A DNA stretch of 27,310 nt from Larix sibirica. Taxonomy: Eukaryota > Streptophyta > Pinopsida > Pinales > Pinaceae. Where the stretch lies: NCBI GenBank assembly GCA_004151065.3, contig NWUY0300006706.1, positions 13,659 through 40,968 of the forward strand, read 5' to 3'. Positions 1-11,900 of the stretch are shown piece after piece. The notes beneath the pieces were generated by a model. It made no database searches, was not told where the DNA came from, and saw nothing but the letters and a program-made list of their open reading frames with translations. Each line of letters opens with the position of its first letter. The stretch's first letter is position 1. The position numbers and the translations under genes were made by a program.

Positions 1-91
1 GCAGCATGGCTGGGAGCTGACAGTTGCAGGTCTATAGGATTTGGAAGGATCAGCGGACAGGAGGATGCATGTCCCGAGGATTGCAGTAGTC

Positions 92-3000
92 TCAGGAATA
101 GCAGCAGCAGGGTAGAAGACGAAGGGGATGAATCAGTTGAAGGGATTCCCCATCTTTGATCAACAGCATCAGAGAGTGTAGAGTCTGAAGTTGTGAGGAA
201 ATAGAAGAGTCACACGGATTGATAATGGGAGCAAGTCCCAAACATGGAGTATCCTCCTTTCTGATCCCGTCGAGGGGACGTCCTAATAATTCCATGCTTG
301 TAATTAGATAGTTTATTTGATATATAATTTGATTGTGGCCCAATTAGAATATGTGTCTTTGTATTGATCCTTGAAGAGGTGTCTAATCCATTCCTTCCAC
401 AATTTCCATACTAAAAATCCTAGGTATAGCTTCCAAATTTGATTTAGAAGAGTGCTTGAGTAAGGGTTATCTCTCCATTTTTCAATAGTACTCTGAACAT
501 TCCCTCATTCATGGTCAAATTTCCCAAAAATTTGGGTCCCTCTGTCACATAGGTTCACAACAAAATCACAAGTGTTTAAGAGATTATCAATGGTTTATTG
601 AATTTTTTCACACAAGTAGCATATGGAGGGCCCCACAAACCGTCTTTTGGTGAGATTTTCCCAGGTTAAAATTATCCTATAATCTAACAACCATATAAAT
701 GAGGATACTTTTGGCCAACGCCACCCCATCCATATTTGGGTCCAGATATGTTCCTTAGGGTGATCTTGATGTTGAATTCCAAGTGGTAGGACTCTTTAAG
801 AGTAAAATTCCACATGGATTTATAATTCCATCTTAGCCTATCATGTCCCTCTTTTCTTGGAATTTGGGATTGATTTATTTCCTCCCATAACATCTCTGTC
901 TTCTCCCCATTCTGGATTGTTTGCCACTGGGTGGGCGGAATCCATTTCTATGCTCTCTATTAGAACTATCATGATCCCAATAATATTTGACAATAGAGAA
1001 GGAAAGATTTGAAATAATATCTTGAGTGTTGGGTAAAGGATAGAGATTTCCCAACTTGGGTATTGCTACTAGGAGTCCTCCGAAAACCTTGTTGTTTTAC
1101 CCTCTTTCAATTTCCAAAAGGAGTGTTCTTGAATTGGTTCTTTATTCTGCCAAGTAGAGTTCCATATTATGGATCCAATACACTCATCTATGAGTTCGTT
1201 AAGCCTTTAGGGGCATATTTTGATTCCCAAAGTTGTTCCCATGGTTCTTGGGTGTGATTAACTCATTTACACCATATTTTTGCTCCTAGAATTTCATTGC
1301 TAGTCTTTGAATCCCTTAACCCAAGGCCACCTGTAGGTTTATCTCAAAGACATATTTTTTTCCCAACTAACTAGGGCCCATTTGTAGAGATGTTGAATGT
1401 TATTCCATAGGAAATTTCGTTGAATGTTTCTGATGGCGGTGATGAAATTTTTGGGGGATGTTATAACTGAAAGGAGGTAGAGGGGATTGGATTGAAGGAC
1501 CATTTTAACAAGGATGAGGTGGTTGGAAAAATTGAGAGAACAATAGGTCCAACATGAGAGTTTGTTTTCCAGATAGCCAAGATGTATTTTCAATGATTAT
1601 ATTTAACAACTATGTCAAAGAGAGTATCCTTGAGGTATTTGGATGGAATAGAGTTTCCTTGAATGCTAATAATACAAGATATGTTCCACTGGGCAATACA
1701 CAAGGTATTAAAAAAGAAAAAATGGGATTTGTCAATAATAATAGAGGTTCCTAGGGCATCCATGAAGAGAGTATAATCCTCTTTATTTCTCTGGATTCTC
1801 AGACAGAGGAGTAATCCATAAGGAGCATGTCATCCACAAATGGTTGGTGGGAATGGGTAAGCCGCTGGCCATGCATATTCATACCTCTAATCTCTCTTGT
1901 TTGAATGATTTATTTTATACTTCTATTGAATCCTTAAGCCACAAAGATGAACAGAAAAGGTGAGAGAGGGTCTCCTTTCCTAATTCCCTTGGAAGGAGAG
2001 AAAGTTGATGATGATGTTCCAGTGACAAAAACTAAAAAGAAAGCAAAGGAGGTTAGGGATATGATCCATTTAACCCATGAATAATCAAATCCAAAGGATA
2101 GGAGTATATGTTCGATATATTTCCAGGTTAACATGTTGAACTCCTTGGATAAATAAAGCTTTATTAACATGCCAAATGTTTTAGTGAGCTTGAGGGGATG
2201 TATGACCTCATGGAATAGAATGATTCCATCAATAATTTGCATCCCTTCCACATACCCAAATTTATCCAGATAGACTAGCATGGGTATAAGGGCCTTCAAG
2301 TGAATGGCAATTACCTTATTAATGATTTTGTAAATGACGTTACATAGAGAGATTGTTCAATACTTGCTAGGGTCCATCGCTTTCTCCTTCTTGGGAATCA
2401 GTGATAGGGAGGTAGATTTGAGGCAAAGGAGCACACCTATTAATTGTTGGTAATTTACCACAACTTCTAAAACCTCCATCTTGATAGTCGACCAACAATG
2501 TTGGAAGAAACCAATAGTAAATCCATCATGTCTGGGCAATTTTCTTGCCGCCATCGTCATGACTGCCTCCTCCACTTCTGCTAACTCTATTGGTCTCATG
2601 AGTCCTTCATTTTATTCTAGCTTGACAAGGTGGGGAATATGTTGAGTGATTTATCAAATGGTTGTTTTTATGTATGGTCTTGGTTCCGTGAGTAGGTTGT
2701 TGTAGAAGGATATGAGTTCTTGCTCGATATCATCATGTTCGGAGAGATTATTCCCATGTTAATTTTTAAGGAAGATGATTCTATTATGGATGATGTGTTG
2801 TACCATTGAATGGTGTAAAAAAATGGATTTTTTCTCTCCTTCTTTGAGCCATTACACTCTCGAATAGAGGATTTCCTCTTGTTTGTTACTTTCCTCAGTT
2901 TGACTTTGAAAATAAATTTCTTCATGCTTAAGTGTTGGTGAACAACATTGAAGAATAATTTCCTACTAGATCATGGTCATGCGTCTTCTAACTCCCTTAT

Positions 3001-3918
3001 ATCCTAGAAAATGTTTCCAAAGACCTCCTTGCCATCCATCTCTTCAACTACCCTTTGATAAATTTAAGTTTCTGTTTAAACTGAAACATAACGGTACCAC
3101 TTGGGGTTCAAAATATTTCCACCATTTTTGTATTATGTCCTAAAAATCTAGATGGTTCAACCAAAATCGCTCAAATATATATGGTTTGCGTGTGGGGCCA
3201 CCAATCCTTTTCCAGTGTAGGCATATTGGCTAGTGATCCAATCCATCCAAGGGAAGAATGGATGCTCCCATATCTCCACCTGTTGTAACAATAAAATATC
3301 AAATAAGAAATCGGTCTAGTCTAGAGGCTACTTGGTTGTCCCCATCACGTTTTTTGTTACAAGTAAAGGTCCCATTAGATGTTTCCATATCAATAAGTTT
3401 CATTTGTTCTATGATTTACTTCAAGAAAATATTACCCCCCTCTAGTCTTATCCATCCACCTTTTTTCTTCAATAGAGATGTTATCATATTGAAGTATCCA
3501 CTAATGATCCAGTGTTGATCCTTTATTGTTTTTCCAAGCCATTGCAGAGTATTGAGAAAGAGGAATTTATGAAGAGCTTTGTGAGGACCATAAACATTAT
3601 TGATCCATCTTCTGATTTTCATGCCAATTAATTGAAAGCTTGCAGTAATTGATCTAGTCGTGACAATTAAATTATTAAGGATAATGGCTACGTGATTCGA
3701 AATAGTCACCAAACCTACAAAGAGTCCAATAGCATATGTGGAAACCAATAAACAACCTTTCCAAAACCTAGAAGCTATAGAGGAAATGTTTTTTGTGGAA
3801 CATTTTGTTTCTTGCATCATAAAAATAGTGGGTTTTTCATCGATTATCTTATCGTGTAATTCTTGTGCTTGGAAGGATTATCCATGTCTCTTATATTCCA
3901 TGAAGCAATATTTATTGA
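92..3918 (-). pseudogene. LINE ORF2 (endonuclease - reverse transcriptase - zf-RVT), broken
   Basis: An intact ORF2 nicks target DNA and primes reverse transcription there. Visible in order: an endonuclease start near 3918 (ASWNIRDMDNPSK); open block 3820-3416 with QETKC and NVYGPH but GYFN where the family has GDFN (Tyr at 3496-3494); the endonuclease end near 3230, where the usual SDHW reads LDH then a stop; RT N-part 2599-2357 (SLIPKKEKAMDPSKY); RT palm 2299-1934, where motif A reads KLYLSKEFN with both Asp lost, while GIRKGDPLSPF is kept; motif C FVDD intact but in another frame at 1840-1829; thumb 1593-1339 (AIRNIQRNFLW); GGLGLRDSK at ~1330; zf-RVT at 730-600 (WPKVSSFIWLL...SICYLC). More than five frames are needed, so it is certainly non-functional. 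A C-terminal RNase H is not convincingly visible. Confidence 0.92.
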
Positions 3919-4219
3919 GGACTTAATGAGGGTAGAGAAAATATTTGTAAGTTGGGCATATTGCCCTGAGTCAATCATATGTTCTCCAAATTCATCGATT
4001 TATTACTTATATCTTGTTCACCCTCTTTTTTTCTCTTCTTTAGCAACTTTCTTGGGATCTTTTATTATGATTGGCTTGATTCCAAAGGTTGCATTGGCTC
4101 TAGATTTAAGTGATGCTTCTTTAAATAGATATAGTGCTTCACTAGGATGGATTGAGTATCTTTGTATTTGTAGGAATCAACAATTTTTTGGAGATCTATT
4201 GTCTCAAGTTCCCTTTCCT

Positions 4220-5362
4220 TCATGTCAATTTTTGCATTACGCTTGCTAGGGTTTGTTGTGTAGGACGTGAGGTCAATCCTTCAACCATTTGTAGGATCAC
4301 CTCTTCCAATAATTTCTCTTCCATGTGTATTTCATCCACATTTTTTGGTCTCGATTGAGAGGGGTAGTATTCTGGAGGAGCTAAGGAATTTTCTGGCAGC
4401 TTGGTCAAAGAAGCAAAGCTATTAGTGTTGTCCTTTTGTTTGGTTGTTCTTGTGTGACTTGTTTCCTTTAATGTTTTTTGTTTTGTTTTGTTTTTGACCT
4501 TCTTGAATCCTTCTGTGTCCTTATTATCCCCCTTCTTTGATATTATAGGTGGCGCGTTCAGGGGACAATTTTGAAATAAGTTTCCATTATCATGGAATTT
4601 AAGGCATCGAAATGACACATGTTCATAATCTATTGTTTGGATCCATTCATCACCTTCATGGGTCAATCCAATGGCTTCTGGGAGAGATTTGAATATGTTC
4701 ATGTAGACACATATCTTGGCATAGGAATTATATTGCTTTCCTCGGTACCTTATGTAACCTTAATAAAAAATCCTAGTGAGTTGCATGCCCCTTCTAATGT
4801 TTCATGCTCCCAATAATCCTGGGGAAGGGACCAGAGCCTAATCCGTACTAGTGTAGTTGTGAATTATTCCTTCTCAGGGATAAATTTATCTATCCAAAAC
4901 TGGATATGGGGACCTACTGAATTGAAAATGTATGGTCCTCCTTTAATGATTATATTTCGATCTTCTAGATTGGAAAAAAATTACCATAAAAAACCTTTTG
5001 AGCCTAGTTATAGATCATAATGACCCTTGGGTTTCCATTTGTTGTTGATCCACCACATGAGGACTTTTTTCTATGGCTATAGACCAATGAAATTGCATAT
5101 TATAGCATGATCCTTCAATTATTGAATTCTTTGGTTAATCTCGATAAGGTGATCTAGTATTTTGGCATTACATTTGTTTTAGGGATGCATTGTCATGGTA
5201 TTAAACCTTCCTTTTTATTTTGGTCATTTGATCCTTTCCCTTACAAGATGACATGTGGGATCAAGGAACTACTGTCAGCTCCTTGATGGTGTGTCTGATA
5301 TGAATGATTGATCCTAGAGATGAAGTGGTGGGATTTTCTGTCCCTCCCACTTGTGAGGCCAT
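4220..5362 (-). pseudogene. LINE ORF1 (gag-like, DUF4283 plus zinc knuckle), broken
   Basis: ORF1 proteins of plant LINEs bind the element RNA. The likely start is the ATG at 5362-5360 (MASQVGGTENPTTSS...), chosen because the frame downstream leads, through stops and shifts, into a DUF4283-like block at about 5060-4790 (WWINNKWKPKGHYDL, then LEDRNIIIKGGPYIFNS and FWIDKFIPEKE). The last 160 codons (4702-4220) are open and contain a CCHC knuckle around 4606-4565, read RCLKFHDNGNLFQNC. Its second Cys is Phe and its His is Asn, so zinc binding should be lost. The tail is Lys/Thr/Gln-rich and low in complexity. At least two frameshifts and several stops occur before 4702. The family assignment is firm; the exact start is inferred. 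Confidence 0.82.
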
Positions 5363-5450
5363 GATGGCGATTCGCCACCTAGAAAGAGAATAATATGCAA
5401 GCTCAAATGCATGAGGAGAAAATGAAAAACCTACTAAAAACACTAGCCTA

Positions 5451-5959
5451 GATACTCACAGATATCATCACTTCCTTCATTCGTAGAAAAATCAATAAGA
5501 CAAATTGATAACCAATGTTACCATTCATTGAAACATAGTTCAATCTATCATCACTTCAGAAAAAGATTAAAAATTAATTAATTTACTTTAAAAGTATATC
5601 GAGGAGGTTGTACTATATTTCAATAGCGTTTTAACAAAATTTTAGATTTATTGAATAAGTGTGAAGTGTATAGCTATCTAATTGAGAATTAAAGCAACAA
5701 CCACACATTAATTCTTAATACATAAAATGCATTATTATGTGATTCTTTAGATAATCACAAAAAATAATGTTTTGTTAAGGGGTTGAAGAATCACATCATA
5801 AAATGCAAAGCAAATATAATGTTCAATTGTTCAAAAGTTATTGTTGATATAAAATGCTAAAAAAATATACAAATCTTGTAATATTGAAAAGAAAATGATT
5901 CAAGTCCATGAAGGAATGACTATGGAGCTACATCCCATGAAGACCATTGACCACTAGAT
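5451..5959. other. AT-rich stretch without recognisable gene (copy 1)
   Basis: This lies between the 5' side of the minus-strand LINE and the start of the plus-strand LINE remnant. It is strongly AT-rich with short direct words (AAAATGC, ATCATCACTTC) and many stops in all frames. It may hold the LINE 5' untranslated region on its left side. I see no promoter, RNA gene or conserved frame. Confidence 0.6.
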
Positions 5960-7150
5960 GGCATATGCACTTGCTTGGATTTGATAGCTTGAACAATCGA
6001 CAGTTAAACTTAATAAGACTAAATAGGTTATGATATATAGTACTTTAAGGGATGGTTTGTTCAAATTTTGGTTGTCCTATAAGATAGATCCCATGGAGAT
6101 CATGACCTATATTTATTTAGGGGTTCAATCTATTAACCCATCCCTCAACTAGAATCCTACTTTCAAGTCATGCTTTTGTAAGGGATATGCTTCACTTCCT
6201 ATCTTGGGGCACTAGTTTTTTTAGATAAATCTTCAATATACTCCTTCAAAGGTGCACCTCAACACTATCATTGAACCAATGATGATTTATGGGTATGATG
6301 TTTTGGGCCCCAATTTAGGCTCTATGGACTAGGTCTTTATTGAGAGGGTTCACGTTATCCTCTTTTACGTATGATCTAGTGCAAACAGATGATTCCTAGA
6401 TATATTTTCTAGGCCAAGTTCAATGATTAGCCTCTAGGCTCAAATCTTGTCTTTATAGAAATTATTACCTAGGTAATTCAATGTTGTTCATGAGAAATAC
6501 CCATATCTAGGATTGTGTTATTAAAAAAGTAGTGCCTCTTTAGTTCTCACTAGGCATTCTCAATGTTGTTTTCTAAGGTTCATTTGCTTCTCTATTATAT
6601 TGTCATATCTATTGTTTGTCTTCCTCCATTCAAGGATTCCTTAGGCATCCCTCCTCACCTTATTCCCTAGAATTTTGTGATAAATGAAGAAACCAAATAT
6701 AATATTTACAAAGAGTACATCGATATTATTGGGCATCTCACTCATAACCTATTTTCCCAAAAATGTCCTATGCTAATCATTTCTTACAAATGGTTGATGG
6801 AACCATCATCAAACCTAACTACATCTATCTAAATTAGCCATATGTCATGAGGATTTGCTTGGCCAAATGACAATACACTCCCACTAGTGGCCCAGGGGGA
6901 GAAACCACCATATTCCTCATGGTAAGAGGGTCTAATATCTTTTGTCTCTACTAGAGGTGGAGAATGATGAACACTTCATTTTTCATCCCTGTATATTATG
7001 GGATTCAATGGATATATAATTGTTTGTGTAGATACTCTATAGGATCTCCATCCACCCTCTTCCACTATCCACATCAGAGATGCTTAACCATCTTCCTTTA
7101 AGACATTGAACTTTAGATGTAGATATTTGCAAGAAAACCCTAAGGATAAT
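5960..7150 (+). pseudogene. Second LINE: RT thumb and C-terminal domain remnant, copy 1
   Basis: Plus-strand frames, joined across stops and shifts, give a run typical of the C-terminal third of a plant LINE ORF2: the connection after the catalytic core near 5970-6040 (LNNRQLNLI), MEIMTYIYLGVQ at ~6090, KGYASLPILG at ~6180, IIEPMMIYGYDVLGPNL from ~6270, FIERVHVILF at ~6340, and the terminal Cys/His-type block ending with GSPSTLFHYPHQRCLTIFL near 7040-7105. The catalytic RT core and endonuclease are missing or unrecognisable upstream, so it is 5'-truncated, as LINE insertions commonly are. It lies tail-away from the neighbouring minus-strand LINE. Its family differs from that element: it lacks the WPKV-type zf-RVT. 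The assignment rests on remembered conserved blocks. Confidence 0.62.
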
Positions 7151-8017
7151 ACTACATCTATTGAGATGATTACCACCTTATTGTAATGCATATAATATGT
7201 TATGGGTACTAATTTTCATTTATATGTTGTCAATCCAAGCACAAACAAATATAATTCATTGAGAGAATGTTCATCTCAGTGTGGTACTACTAGAGTACCA
7301 TAGTATTCTCACCTTCATTCCAAGTATCATGGATTTTTTTAATCCATCATTGAAAACAATTGAATTACCTTTGCTCACATACCATGATAGGGATACAAAG
7401 GCACATTACCAATTTCCTTTCTCCTTTTGAAGGTCAATTGTCCCTAAATGTTAGGATACTTTCAAAGGGAGGAACCATGCCTCCTATGAGGACTGTACAT
7501 CCCATCCTTCTTGGCACTAAAAATTCTATTATGGATATTGTTAGATCATGTGTAGGCCCTATCAAAGTAGTGGATGATGTCATAGTTAGTGTTTACAGTC
7601 TTTCTTTAACAATCAATACATATATGTGACAAGTTCAATCCCTTATCTCTATTTCGAGTCTAGACTACATCTTCCCTTTACATCAATTTATGCATGTACT
7701 TGGGTCTTCTAGTTTCATTTACCCGTTTTTGGATTTACCCCCTTTCACTATGCGTATAATATTTACTTTGTTCACATTATTTTAGCATAATAATATGTAT
7801 TTACTTTGCAATGTTTAGGGTAGAAACCCTAGTTGTTTTCTAGTTTGCTAGATGTAATTTTGAGTCTCATTTCTCTAGCTTCCTTTCCTTCTATTCAAAC
7901 ATGTTTCAATTCAATGATACATATTTTTATATTTAGGGATGGTCAAATTATTATTAACTAAGGTGTCTTTTAATGATTGCTCTAGTGCATAATTAGTGGG
8001 GATGATCACTACGTTTT
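7151..8017. other. Unassigned DNA with one 89-codon open frame (copy 1)
   Basis: The plus-strand frame at 7360-7629 is open for 89 codons. The reading continues upstream of its first ATG-type start through NPSLKTIELPLL in another frame. It contains no family signature I know, and nearby codons give no consistent protein. The rest is AT-rich flanking DNA up to the LTR at 8018. A single TTTAGGG...AAACCCTAG pair at 7814-7832 is the only notable word. Probably a decayed transposon tail. Confidence 0.5.
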
Positions 8018-8273
8018 TGTTATAAAAATAATAATATCAGTAATAATAAAACATGATAATAAATATAAATAATAATATTACTCTAATAATAAAAAAAATT
8101 ATTAATGAAATGACGTGACCTAAGGTCATGACTATTCAATCTAAACATGACTAGTCAATGTATACATAACTGTCACGAAAGTCATTATACAAAAATAATC
8201 TATTCATCTCATTTATCAAATATAAAATGTTCATTCATTGTAAATTAAATTTGAAAAGGGATTGTTCTTATCA
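8018..8273 (+). repeat. Left LTR of the gag-protease LTR retrotransposon, copy 1
   Basis: It is bounded by TGTTATAA at the left and CTTATCA at the right, the TG...CA form of LTRs. It is followed after one base by a primer-binding site. The same sequence is at 16880-17135, and a diverged partner is at 19718-19987. The first ~100 bases are almost only A and T (AATAAT runs); the rest holds a near-palindrome TGACCT-A-AGGTCA (about 8117-8129). In this copy the internal region is cut off at 8861, so the LTR is an orphan. Confidence 0.88.
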
Positions 8274-8274
8274 T

Positions 8275-8286
8275 TGGTATCATAGC
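8275..8286 (+). other. Primer-binding site (initiator tRNA-Met type), copy 1
   Basis: TGGTATCATAGC lies one base after the left LTR. It matches the plant retrotransposon primer site complementary to the 3' end of initiator Met-tRNA (TGGTATCAGAGC) in 11 of 12 positions; G has become T at the ninth base. Confidence 0.85.
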
Positions 8287-8861
8287 TCAGCTGTGTCGTC
8301 TTTCATCCTCCACCTACCCTCATCATTATTTTAATCCTCCATTCCCCTATTCTCCTATTCTCCACTCTGGGAATCCCTCCATTGCTCCTAATCCACTTCA
8401 CACTTTAATATCTCCATGCATCCCCTGGACTCCTGCACTAATCCTCATCTATGACCTCCTTGCCTCCCTCCTTTGCAACCACCGCACCTCCTCCACGCCC
8501 TCAATAGGTTCTCCTCATGCACTCCATCCTTCTCTATTCTACTCCTCACACCTTAAAACCTACAAACCTCCCACCATTTAACACCATTGTTCCTCCTACA
8601 AACCTCCCAACTTAAAACACTCTGATTCACCCTCTACCATCCCTCCTCCCTCAAATCTATCGCCATCCCTACTCTACCACTCTCACCTGCAAGCCTTCCT
8701 TCTTATAACAACACCTTTCCCCCTCCATTGTCAACCACCAGTTGTCTCCATCTCCACATCGAGCCCTACATTATAACAAAAAAATTAATAAAAATAAAAA
8801 CAATTGTCGTTCACCTTAGGTATAGGCCAAAATAGAAAAAAAAAACCAAAAGCATGATGGA
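8287..8861 (+). other. Pyrimidine-rich retrotransposon leader plus first 8 bases of gag, copy 1
   Basis: The untranslated leader runs from the primer site to the gag start. About 480 bases (8287-8770) are dominated by C and T on the plus strand, with CCTCC, CTCCT and CATCC words and almost no G. The word CCTACAAACCTCCCA occurs twice, 36 bases apart. It turns A-rich after ~8775. The gag ATG would be at 8854, but the copy ends at 8861. No long open frame uses the pyrimidine stretch. Confidence 0.75.
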
Positions 8862-8862
8862 N
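8862..8862. other. single N at the junction of the two copies
   Basis: This is the only ambiguous base in the window. The aligned base in copy 2 (17724) is C. Right of the N the sequence restarts with exactly the first bases of the window, so the N sits at the seam between two contig-like blocks. It is probably a scaffolding or merge placeholder rather than a base-calling ambiguity. Confidence 0.9.
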
Positions 8863-8953
8863 GCAGCATGGCTGGGAGCTGACAGTTGCAGGTCTATAGG
8901 ATTTGGAAGGATCAGCGGACAGGAGGATGCATGTCCCGAGGATTGCAGTAGTC

Positions 8954-11900
8954 TCAGGAATAGCAGCAGCAGGGTAGAAGACGAAGGGGATGAATCAGTT
9001 GAAGGGATTCCCCATCTTTGATCAACAGCATCAGAGAGTGTAGAGTCTGAAGTTGTGAGGAAATAGAAGAGTCACACGGATTGATAATGGGAGCAAGTCC
9101 CAAACATGGAGTATCCTCCTTTCTGATCCCGTCGAGGGGACGTCCTAATAATTCCATGCTTGTAATTAGATAGTTTATTTGATATATAATTTGATTGTGG
9201 CCCAATTAGAATATGTGTCTTTGTATTGATCCTTGAAGAGGTGTCTAATCCATTCCTTCCACAATTTCCATACTAAAAATCCTAGGTATAGCTTCCAAAT
9301 TTGATTTAGAAGAGTGCTTGAGTAAGGGTTATCTCTCCATTTTTCAATAGTACTCTGAACATTCCCTCATTCATGGTCAAATTTCCCAAAAATTTGGGTC
9401 CCTCTGTCACATAGGTTCACAACAAAATCACAAGTGTTTAAGAGATTATCAATGGTTTATTGAATTTTTTCACACAAGTAGCATATGGAGGGCCCCACAA
9501 ACCGTCTTTTGGTGAGATTTTCCCAGGTTAAAATTATCCTATAATCTAACAACCATATAAATGAGGATACTTTTGGCCAACGCCACCCCATCCATATTTG
9601 GGTCCAGATATGTTCCTTAGGGTGATCTTGATGTTGAATTCCAAGTGGTAGGACTCTTTAAGAGTAAAATTCCACATGGATTTATAATTCCATCTTAGCC
9701 TATCATGTCCCTCTTTTCTTGGAATTTGGGATTGATTTATTTCCTCCCATAACATCTCTGTCTTCTCCCCATTCTGGATTGTTTGCCACTGGGTGGGCGG
9801 AATCCATTTCTATGCTCTCTATTAGAACTATCATGATCCCAATAATATTTGACAATAGAGAAGGAAAGATTTGAAATAATATCTTGAGTGTTGGGTAAAG
9901 GATAGAGATTTCCCAACTTGGGTATTGCTACTAGGAGTCCTCCGAAAACCTTGTTGTTTTACCCTCTTTCAATTTCCAAAAGGAGTGTTCTTGAATTGGT
10001 TCTTTATTCTGCCAAGTAGAGTTCCATATTATGGATCCAATACACTCATCTATGAGTTCGTTAAGCCTTTAGGGGCATATTTTGATTCCCAAAGTTGTTC
10101 CCATGGTTCTTGGGTGTGATTAACTCATTTACACCATATTTTTGCTCCTAGAATTTCATTGCTAGTCTTTGAATCCCTTAACCCAAGGCCACCTGTAGGT
10201 TTATCTCAAAGACATATTTTTTTCCCAACTAACTAGGGCCCATTTGTAGAGCTGTTGAATGTTATTCCATAGGAAATTTCGTTGAATGTTTCTGATGGCG
10301 GTGATGAAATTTTTGGGGGATGTTATAACTGAAAGGAGGTAGAGGGGATTGGATTGAAGGACCATTTTAACAAGGATGAGGTGGTTGGAAAAATTGAGAG
10401 AACAATAGGTCCAACATGAGAGTTTGTTTTCCAGATAGCCAAGATGTATTTTCAATGATTATATTTAACAACTATGTCAAAGAGAGTATCCTTGAGGTAT
10501 TTGGATGGAATAGAGTTTCCTTGAATGCTAATAATACAAGATATGTTCCACTGGGCAATACACAAGGTATTAAAAAAGAAAAAATGGGATTTGTCAATAA
10601 TAATAGAGGTTCCTAGGGCATCCATGAAGAGAGTATAATCCTCTTTATTTCTCTGGATTCTCAGACAGAGGAGTAATCCATAAGGAGCATGTCATCCACA
10701 AATGGTTGGTGGGAATGGGTAAGCCGCTGGCCATGCATATTCATACCTCTAATCTCTCTTGTTTGAATGATTTATTTTATACTTCTATTGAATCCTTAAG
10801 CCACAAAGATGAACAGAAAAGGTGAGAGAGGGTCTCCTTTCCTAATTCCCTTGGAAGGAGAGAAAGTTGATGATGATGTTCCAGTGACAAAAACTAAAAA
10901 GAAAGCAAAGGAGGTTAGGGATATGATCCATTTAACCCATGAATAATCAAATCCAAAGGATAGGAGTATATGTTCGATATATTTCCAGGTTAACATGTTG
11001 AACTCCTTGGATAAATAAAGCTTTATTAACATGCCAAATGTTTTAGTGAGCTTGAGGGGATGTATGACCTCATGGAATAGAATGATTCCATCAATAATTT
11101 GCATCCCTTCCACATACCCAAATTTATCCAGATAGACTAGCATGGGTATAAGGGCCTTCAAGTGAATGGCAATTACCTTATTAATGATTTTGTAAATGAC
11201 GTTACATAGAGAGATTGTTCAATACTTGCTAGGGTCCATCGCTTTCTCCTTCTTGGGAATCAGTGATAGGGAGGTAGATTTGAGGCAAAGGAGCACACCT
11301 ATTAATTGTTGGTAATTTACCACAACTTCTAAAACCTCCATCTTGATAGTCGACCAACAATGTTGGAAGAAACCAATAGTAAATCCATCATGTCTGGGCA
11401 ATTTTCTTGCCGCCATCGTCATGACTGCCTCCTCCACTTCTGCTAACTCTATTGGTCTCATGAGTCCTTCATTTTATTCTAGCTTGACAAGGTGGGGAAT
11501 ATGTTGAGTGATTTATCAAATGGTTGTTTTTATGTATGGTCTTGGTTCCGTGAGTAGGTTGTTGTAGAAGGATATGAGTTCTTGCTCGATATCATCATGT
11601 TCGGAGAGATTATTCCCATGTTAATTTTTAAGGAAGATGATTCTATTATGGATGATGTGTTGTACCATTGAATGGTGTAAAAAAATGGATTTTTTCTCTC
11701 CTTCTTTGAGCCATTACACTCTCGAATAGAGGATTTCCTCTTGTTTGTTACTTTCCTCAGTTTGACTTTGAAAATAAATTTCTTCATGCTTAAGTGTTGG
11801 TGAACAACATTGAAGAATAATTTCCTACTAGATCATGGTCATGCGTCTTCTAACTCCCTTATATCCTAGAAAATGTTTCCAAAGACCTCCTTGCCATCCA

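Larger units (their letters stand above)
1..5450 (-). mobile_element. Decayed L1-type LINE (non-LTR retrotransposon), copy 1
   Basis: Reading leftwards the minus strand encodes, in order, an ORF1 nucleic-acid-binding protein (~5362-4220) and an ORF2 polyprotein (~3918-92) with apurinic endonuclease, linker, reverse transcriptase, thumb and zf-RVT regions, the standard order of plant L1-like LINEs. All parts are present but broken by stops and frameshifts. The right edge (element 5' end) is set loosely just upstream of the first plausible ORF1 start. No poly-A tail or target-site duplication is visible: the 3' end is cut by the start of the window. The intact element would need at least 5.4 kb, so it is close to full length. 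Confidence 0.9.
1..8861. repeat. 8.86-kb direct duplication, copy 1
   Basis: This segment recurs at a constant offset of 8862 bases in 8863-17723, in the same orientation. Every open frame in it has an identical-length counterpart. I saw two substitutions: A at 1390 versus C at 10252 (His to Gln in the LINE frame) and G at 4959 versus A at 13821. The left end lies inside the 3' part of a LINE and the right end lies 8 bases into a retrotransposon gag gene, so neither edge is a natural element boundary. The copy is followed directly by an N. I infer a redundant contig rather than a biological repeat. Confidence 0.97.

Noticed and set aside
3258-4358. Plus-strand open frames opposite the LINE (for example 3863-4249)
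   Set aside because: Shadows of the minus-strand LINE ORF1 and endonuclease, which have clear domain matches.
7814-7832. TTTAGGG...AAACCCTAG, plant telomere-like words facing each other
   Set aside because: Only one copy of each, separated by 3 bases. No array, so it is not an interstitial telomere; at most a telo-box word by chance.
8851-8870. AGCATG microhomology near the seam as the trace of a real join
   Set aside because: AGCATG occurs on both sides of the N (8851 and 8865), but the two are not positioned to explain the junction, and a 6-base match is expected by chance.
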